64,000 nucleotides of DNA from Lepidodermella squamata (taxonomy: Eukaryota > Gastrotricha). How positions within the stretch are numbered: position 1 is the stretch's first letter; every line of letters starts with the position of its first letter. Below the pieces are notes generated by a model that was not told where the DNA came from, did not search any database, and saw nothing but the letters and a program-made list of their open reading frames with translations. This document shows positions 57,864 through 64,000 of this stretch, piece after piece. Location of the stretch: assembly GCA_047495785.1 (NCBI GenBank), contig JBLDXI010000045.1, positions 248,001 through 312,000 of the forward strand, read 5' to 3'. Position numbers and translations under genes: made by a program.

Positions 57864-59456
57864 TCAATGAGAATGTCCGTGGTCACCGTCATGCGAATGG
57901 CCGTGACTGCCGTGGTCGTGCGAGTGACCGTGTCCGCCATGAGAATGACCGTGGCCATCATCGTGGCTGTGCCCGTGCCCACCGAGAGGATCTACTGCGG
58001 GCGCTGATTGTGGAAACATGACAAATGACGACTGCTGCTGTTTAGGCGGCAGGGCTGCCGTGGCTTGCAGGTTTGAGCTCGAACCTCCCGCGCCTGTCAT
58101 CGCCTGGAAGTGATGCGTGCTCGAAACTGATTGGAACCAGTCGTCTTTGAATAGCTGGATAGTTAAATATTGCACAACCGGGCTGAGACGGCGGGTAACG
58201 TGCGCTAAAACAAGCTGCTCATTCGCATCGCGGCGAATCCTGACATGCAACAATCCACCCTAAAATAATTAAACCAATTAGCTAACTCGATTTTTTCGAA
58301 GAAATTACACGTACCAAAGTTCCGAAGGAAACAATCCAGAAATGTTGCTGACGAATTTCCAAGACGCCGTCTAGAGTCGAGGCCTCGTGCAGGCATTTAT
58401 CGAGCTGCGAGATCATATGAGTCGGCGTAGTCTGAAGTAGAATCTTGCCAGTGTAGCTCGTCATTGGAAACATGGTACCGCCGATCATCAGGGCGATGAA
58501 GCAAGACAACAAGGTATCCGCCGATTCGTAACCACTAATGACCAAGAAAATACTGTTATATCCGAGGATTATTATTAAGACTTACTATGAATCGACCAAA
58601 AAGAAGTCCAGCCAAACAGATAGGCAACAGCTAACGCCGCATAGCGTGAATGGGTTTATGCGCGGCAAGAAAAAGTAGCTCAAGCCAGGAATGACGTGGC
58701 ACATGCTGCGTGAAATATCAGCGACGTGCTCTTGCAGCCAGCTGGAAGATGATTGCGAAATTACATGCTCGAAAGCACGATTTCGAGCACCGTATATGAC
58801 TATCAGCTGACAAACCAGGCCGGCGATTGATCCAGGTAGAAGACGGCCTCTATAAAAAGCAAAATTTGATCTACCGATAAGGCAGAACAAGTCGATAATT
58901 ACGTGTGAAGTTCCTCTGGTTCTATAAATCTTTCCAGGCCTTCTTTCACAGCAAAGAAACAACCGAGTTGCAAGAGAATAGTGAATGAGAAAACAGCTAG
59001 AACTTCGAAACGCTCATATCTATTTCAAGAAAAATATAGAATATCAATCTAGCACAACACACTATCCATACCCAAAAGAGAACAGAGGTGTAGCGTGTTT
59101 GTTTCGAATCCATAATGTTAGCAAACCGGTCGTAATGCTGAATGAAAAAGTCATTATGACACATTCCTTGAATTATTTGGTGCAACCTACTATCCAATGT
59201 AGAACATGGTCAGCAAAGTGTAAGCAAGCAGGGCTGAAAGAGAATGAATTTCATCTAATTACAATCATTCGGGAAATAGTGATTTACCCAAACTGCCAGA
59301 AGAATGGCAGCAATACAGCATGAAGAGAATGGTCATAAAACACATGACCATCAGTCCGAAAAGCCTCGGAGCCTCTCGCTCCTTCAACAGAGCCTTCAAT
59401 TCTCTCGTAAAAGAGCTCAAGTTTTGAAATTTGACATGTGGATGGTCAAGATCCAT
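57864..59456 (-). CDS. SLC30A6: SLC30A6 (ZnT6)-type zinc transporter subunit
   Basis: Seven exons (59456-59288, 59233-59191, 59137-59072, 59019-58903, 58849-58586, 58534-58315 and 58259-57864) join in phase to give 424 residues. Matches to ZnT6 are strong: LLAYTLLTMF, PLFSFGYERFEVLAVF, WLQEHVADISRSMCHVIPGL, KILLQTTPTHMISQLDKCL, STLDGVLEIRQQHFW and LHVRIRRDANEQLVLAHV. ZnT6 forms a heterodimer with ZnT5 in the early secretory pathway and is itself thought to be inactive in transport. Consistent with this, the second membrane helix lacks the HxxxD metal pair of active ZnTs. The C-terminal 35 residues are almost all Gly, His, Ser and Asp (GHGHSH repeats), which vertebrate ZnT6 lacks as far as I recall. 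The ATG at 59456 gives the family-like N-terminus. Confidence 0.93.
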
Positions 59457-60293
59457 AACTGATTCAAAAACTGACAGATCTAAAACATAAGAAATACAGT
59501 CAGGTTTCAGGTTTCCACAATTGCCCAGCACTATAGATCTTGATTTCTATTACGCTCGTGGGATAAAACTGAGTTTAAGTGGCAGGTGTCTAGCATGAAG
59601 TAGACTGCTAACTTAAAGATGCTAGGGTCCTTTGCAGCCTACATCTGGTCTCTGATCGCCGGTAAGAAACACATTTGAGATCATGCTCTTATTCCGCCAA
59701 AGATGTTTGTTTGGTTTCTAACCTGCCGGTTCTTTTTAGGCCAGCCAGAAGCAGCGTCTATGCTTCTTAGAAATGCTTCTATGGCTGCGAGATGGATAAA
59801 AAGGGACTCAAGCAACGTAGTTACGCGTTCAGTCGAGTAGCTTGAGAAAAGATTTTCGCGGCCGATGACCTGTCAAAATATATGCGCGCGCAAAGTCCTC
59901 ACTGATATTTTTTCTCAACATAATGATAAACCGCAACTTTTATAATCTTATTAAATGTTGGCTGTATTATTTTGTCCACGTGCCGACCCGCTCTCGTTTC
60001 GAGGTGGTGTTTTTTGCTGCTATGTTTCCTTTGGTTTTTTGTGTGGTCTACCCACTGTCTGAAGCGTGATTTTTGCCTGAGATTTTTTGCTTTTGTTGAC
60101 GAGAGTATTCATGTGCAAGTATAAACTCGACTGGGAACCGCATTCTGGGTTTAAGATCGTTGCCGTTGAAGCTTCAAGTTAAGAACGATTTGTTTGTTCG
60201 CCTCTCCTATTCTTGAGATTTCTCAATCTGCCGGTCGCGTATTTATCTTTATTTTCATGCATTTTGACTGTAGAGTTTCATCTTATCGTTGTT
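59457..60293. other. intergenic region between divergent SLC30A6 and DNPEP genes
   Basis: About 840 bp, no supported gene; likely a shared promoter region. A spliced leader-like or 5' UTR acceptor for SLC30A6 (ATGTTTTAG) lies at about 59480-59490 on the minus strand. Confidence 0.4.
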
Positions 60294-61722
60294 ATGGCAG
60301 CCAGCGTGTTATCCGACAGCGTCCAAGCTCGCGCTCGGGATTTCATAAGTTTTATCAATAAAGCTCCGACGCCGTTTCATGCGGTTGATCAGCTCACCAC
60401 CCGTTTGACTGCTGCTGGTTTCAAACCGCTACGAGAACATGAAAAATGGAACGTAAAGCCCAATGATAAGTATTTTATTACGAAGAACAAGTCAATGGTT
60501 GTCGCTTTTGCTGTCGGAGGCAAGTATCAGCCTGGAAATGGTTTCACGATTGTCGGAGCTCATACTGATTCTCCTTGCCCTAAAATTAAACCCTGCTTCA
60601 ATAAGGAACGTTCGGGGTATTGCACAGTTGGCGTTGAGCTTTACGGCGGAGGAATCTGGCATACCTGGTAAAATCTTTGCAACCATTATGGTATCATATG
60701 TTCAACTGTTCTTATCTAGGTTCGATCGAGACTTGACTGTCGCGGGACGCGTTATTTTGGACTTGGCTGGTAAAATCGAGCAACGCTTGGTCCACGTTCA
60801 GAAACCCTTGTTGCGAATTCCATCGTTGGCGATTCATTTAGATCGCGAAGTCAATGAAGCTTTCAAGTTCAATAAAGAATCGCACGTTCGGCCAATCATC
60901 GCCACTAAAGTTGCCGACTGCCTCTGCAAGCCTACCGAGGGCGAGGGCAAAGGTGGCAAGGAAGGTTGCCCGATTCTATTCGACATCATTTCGAAGGAAA
61001 TTAACTGCAAAACAACCGAGATTATCGATTTTGATTTGCTACTGGCTGATACTCAGCCGGCTGCTATCGGCGGAGCGTATGACGAGTTCATTTTCTCACC
61101 GCGTCTCGATAACTTACTCAGCTCCTACGCTGCTACTGAAGCTTTGATTGATGCCTCCAACTTGGCTGATGATCCCAACTGCCGCATCATCGCCTTGTTC
61201 GATAACGAAGAAGTTGGCTCGCAGTCTGCTCAGGGTGCTGAAAGTGCCTTCATTCACAACATTCTGAGCCGCCTGGCGGCCGGTAGTCTGGAACAAGCTG
61301 CTGGTAGTTCTTTTGTTGTCAGCGCTGATCAAGCTCACGGTCTTCACCCGAATTACTCTGAGAAGCACGAAGATTGCCACCAGCCAACTTTGCATGGGGG
61401 AATCGTCTTGAAAACGAATGCTAACCAACGATATGCCTCGAACGGCTGGACTGCTACTGTAATCAAGAAGGCTGCCAAATTCGGCGATGTTCCACTTCAA
61501 TCTTTCGTCGCTAGAAATGACATGCCTTGTGGTTCAACTATTGGCCCAATTACTGCTGCTGGTCTCGGAATTGCCACCGTCGACATTGGTGCTCCGCAGC
61601 TGAGCATGCATTCCGTTCGCGAAATGTGCTGCACGTCGAGTGTCGATCACGCCTACCGCCTATTGAAGTCCTATTTGGAGAAGTACCCTGAAATTTGGTC
61701 TCAAATGTCAGCCTGCAACTAA
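60294..61722 (+). CDS. DNPEP: aspartyl aminopeptidase (M18 family)
   Basis: Two exons, 60294-60667 and 60720-61722, give 458 residues, close to the usual M18 length. The zinc-site motifs are present: IVGAHTDSPCP, then WFDRDLTVAGRV, DTQPAAIGGAYDEFIF, ALFDNEEVGSQSAQGA, VSADQAHGLHPNYSEKHED and PQLSMHSVREMC. RNDMPCGSTIGPI also fits the family. The cytosolic enzyme is a large tetrahedral oligomer that removes N-terminal Asp or Glu from peptides. The ATG at 60294 is preferred; a longer frame upstream has no ATG. A BAAT/ACOT-like gene follows after 180 bp with an acceptor four bases before its start codon, suggesting an operon. Confidence 0.97.
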
Positions 61723-61902
61723 GTGTGACAAAAACATGACTCGTTTTAAACAATGCATCGATTCTAGTTTGTGATTTATTGGCTTCAAGTCAATTCAATT
61801 CAAGTCATTCAAAGCGCTAATTTGATCACATTCGCGATAATTTAATGCCAATATATAAATATATTTATTCAATGGCTTTTAAATTTATTTGTTTACAGAT
61901 AG

Positions 61903-63515
61903 ATGCACTTTGTAAATATTTTGAAACGACCCTCCACCCTAACTGCCCTTTTTCATCGAATGGTATCTATCGCCGCCCCTGTTCAATCTGCAGTCGATGA
62001 CGAGATAAGAATCGAAGTTTCTCGTTTAAAGCCGAAGCAAGAAGTCTCTATCCTCGCTCAAACTACACGAAATGAAGTTACCCTGTCTTCGTTCGCTAAT
62101 TACGTAGCAGATGAGAATGGCATCATCGATTTGAAGCGTGACCAGGCTATTGAAGGTGGAACCTACGAAGGTCTCGAACCTATGGGCTTGTTTTGGTCTA
62201 TGGAGCTGACATCGGAAATAAAAATGCCGTTCCGAATGCTGAATGGCAACGATTTAGACAAATGGACTTTCAATCTAAACGTTTTGAATGGCCATCGAAA
62301 ATCTCTCAAGGAAGCTGTTTCTACCTCATCAATTCCATTGGCGACAACTACAATTGATAGAATGTTTCTTCCAAGCGGTGTCAAGCGGCTCAATGTGACT
62401 TACGGCAAACTGCGTGGCGCGTTGTTTCTACCTGAAGGTATGTTGTTTTAGAAATTACGTTGATTTAGTAGCGGCATGTTCTTAAGAGCCTGTAGAAGCT
62501 TTGTAATGTGTATTTACGGGTGTCAAAAGCATGCCAGAGCAAACCAGGGGAGCCGTTTATGCCCTCCGACCGCCGAATAGGTGTTTTAAGCGTCGCGTTT
62601 CGACCACATCTACTCGACACATTTGTCTCTGAAAATAATCGAATATTTCTCAAATTTTTTAAGCTGGATTTTTATTTGTAATCTACAGGAGCTAGCGGGA
62701 AATTACCGGCAATCATCGATTTTTTCGGCGGCGCACATGGTTTGGTTGCGTATCGAGGTGGTCTTTTCGCCAAGAAGGGATATGCCTGCCTCTGCGTGGC
62801 CTATGCTGCCTACGCCGATCTACCTCGTGAACTGGAGAACATGAATATCGACTACTTCAATTTGGCCCACGAATTTCTGGTGAAGCATCCGAATATTGAT
62901 AGAAACAACATCGGAGCTTTCGGCTCGTGTCTAGGCGGAACTCTCGCTATGCTACTTGCCCGCTGCCAACCTAATATTAAAGCAGTTGCAGCTGTTAGCC
63001 CTGAATCGTTTTGCGGGACTTTTGACTACGTTTTGCGAGATGAGAACGGCAATCAACGAACAGTGCCCGGTGTTCAATGGAAAAAAGAATACGTTATTCA
63101 ACGTGACGATGCTGTCGACATACGGCCCTGCATTCTACCGTCAGTCAACGACCCGAAGGAGGGCTATCGGAAGCACACTTTCGAATATGGGAAAGTCAAA
63201 GCGCCGCTTTTGTTCATGTTTGGCTCTGACGATCAATTTTTCGAGCTCGATTTAGTGTTGAAAATGATCAAAGAAATGTTTGATGAAGAGAAGAAAACAA
63301 ATGCTGAAATCATTGTCTACCCCGGTGCCGGCCACATAATTCAGCCGTGTCACATGCCGCTCTTCGCCAAATATTTCAGTCCTTTTGTGGGACTGAATGT
63401 GTGGTTCGGCGGGCAAAAAGTACCTCATGCCCGAGCACAGGAACAGATGTGGAAAAGGACGTTGGACTTCTTTGCTAAGCATTTGAAAAGCTCTAATACT
63501 GCCGCGAAATTATAA
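61903..63515 (+). CDS. BAAT/ACOT-like alpha/beta hydrolase with Cys nucleophile
   Basis: Two exons, 61903-62437 and 62689-63515, give 453 residues. The first 20 residues are basic and hydrophobic (MHFVNILKRPSTLTALFHRM) and may direct mitochondrial import. An N-terminal beta-sandwich of the acyl-CoA thioesterase/BAAT type (RLKPKQEVSILAQ, GLEPMGLFWSM) precedes an alpha/beta hydrolase domain (PAIIDFFGGAHGLVAYRGGL). The nucleophile elbow reads GAFGSCLGG, with Cys where thioesterases have Ser, as in BAAT. Catalytic Asp and His candidates are in FMFGSDDQF and YPGAGHIIQP. Such enzymes hydrolyse acyl-CoAs or conjugate acyl groups to amino acids or taurine. A TTTACAG acceptor lies four bases before the ATG. 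A second paralogue starts about 250 bp downstream. Confidence 0.9.
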
Positions 63516-63768
63516 TTTATTCAATGATTGATTGTTCATTACTCAAAAATGAATATAGTATTTTATCTATTGAAACTATTTTTCGAAATTAAAATGACGA
63601 TATGATGCAATTCCAGACTTTTTATCGATAATATATTGTGGCAAATGCTGGTTCGATGGCGAGCTATACCAGGCATGATTTTCCTCATTGATGTAAACCG
63701 TAATTCTCAATTTGTTGATCTTAGCTGCGAAAGTGTTCAATCGGTTGGTTCACATTGCCGCCCCAGCC

Positions 63769-64000
63769 ATGTCAGCAGTAGATGAAAGCGTAAATTGAGT
63801 AACGAAAGTTTTTCTCCGCGACGTGGAATATTTTTTCAGATAGCGATTTCGATAACCGGGGTTCAACCGAGTCAGGAAATCACAATCCGGGCCGATGCGA
63901 CAAGACACGAAGTCACTCTATCGTCTTTTGCCAATTTCAAAGTCTCAGACAAGGAAATCGATTTGTCACGTGATCCATCTCTGGGCGGTTCATACGCTGG
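63769..64000 (+). CDS. second BAAT/ACOT-like paralogue, cut by window end
   Basis: A first coding segment, 63769-63789 (MSAVDES), ends at a GTAAAT donor, and a second exon runs from 63840 to the window edge in phase. The second exon reads ITGVQPSQEITIRADATRHE, VTLSSFANFKVSDKEIDLSR and GGSYAG, closely matching the same part of the preceding paralogue (RLKPKQEVSI, EVTLSSFANY, IEGGTYEG). An acceptor (TTGATCTTAG, ending at 63724) precedes this start; the frame is open upstream of the ATG to that acceptor. The catalytic half lies outside the window. Confidence 0.82.

Overview
The window is a piece of an animal nuclear genome with spliced, mostly compact genes. Most introns are 45-60 bp with TTTTCAG-type acceptors, same-strand genes lie 100-300 bp apart, and several start codons sit just behind an acceptor that has no upstream donor. 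That pattern, with a one-finger GATA factor and tandem acyl-CoA thioesterase/BAAT genes, suggests a nematode with SL trans-splicing and operons. This is inference; no rRNA or mitochondrial marker is present. Exon ends were read by eye and checked by reading-frame phase.

Layout. 0.4-5.2 kb (minus): SLC25A51-type mitochondrial NAD+ carrier followed by a partial WDR81-type BEACH/WD40 gene. 5.9-13.7 kb (plus): a C/D snoRNA host transcript with a small Yos1-like membrane ORF whose stop overlaps the start of a coiled-coil ORF, then MGME1 (mtDNA exonuclease) and CLASRP (SR splicing regulator). 14.3-17.4 kb: a small ORF behind GATA sites and a GATA transcription factor. 18.7-22.1 kb (minus): a glycosyltransferase-like type II membrane protein, a decayed copy of it, and a non-autonomous hAT element with perfect 8-bp target duplications between them. 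23.3-24.7 kb: a secreted ENPP-type phosphodiesterase. 24.8-32.1 kb (minus): two tandem paralogues with a DUF4062 domain, a STAND/NACHT-type ATPase and an unfamiliar Cys-rich C-terminal module, flanking a small membrane-protein gene. 37.3-49.5 kb: complete beta-spectrin in ten exons. 53.6-55.0 kb (minus): a Ser-rich single-pass membrane protein. 56.5-57.7 kb: a possible 58-residue gene. 57.9-59.5 kb (minus): a ZnT6-type zinc transporter subunit with a His-rich tail. 60.3-64.0 kb (plus): aspartyl aminopeptidase followed by two tandem BAAT/ACOT-like genes, the second cut by the window end.

The best candidates for undescribed biology are the tandem DUF4062-STAND-Cys-rich proteins, which have an NLR-like layout with a shared C-terminal zinc-binding-like module, and the snoRNA host locus, where three introns carry snoRNA-like elements with the same antisense guide and two ORFs overlap by one base.
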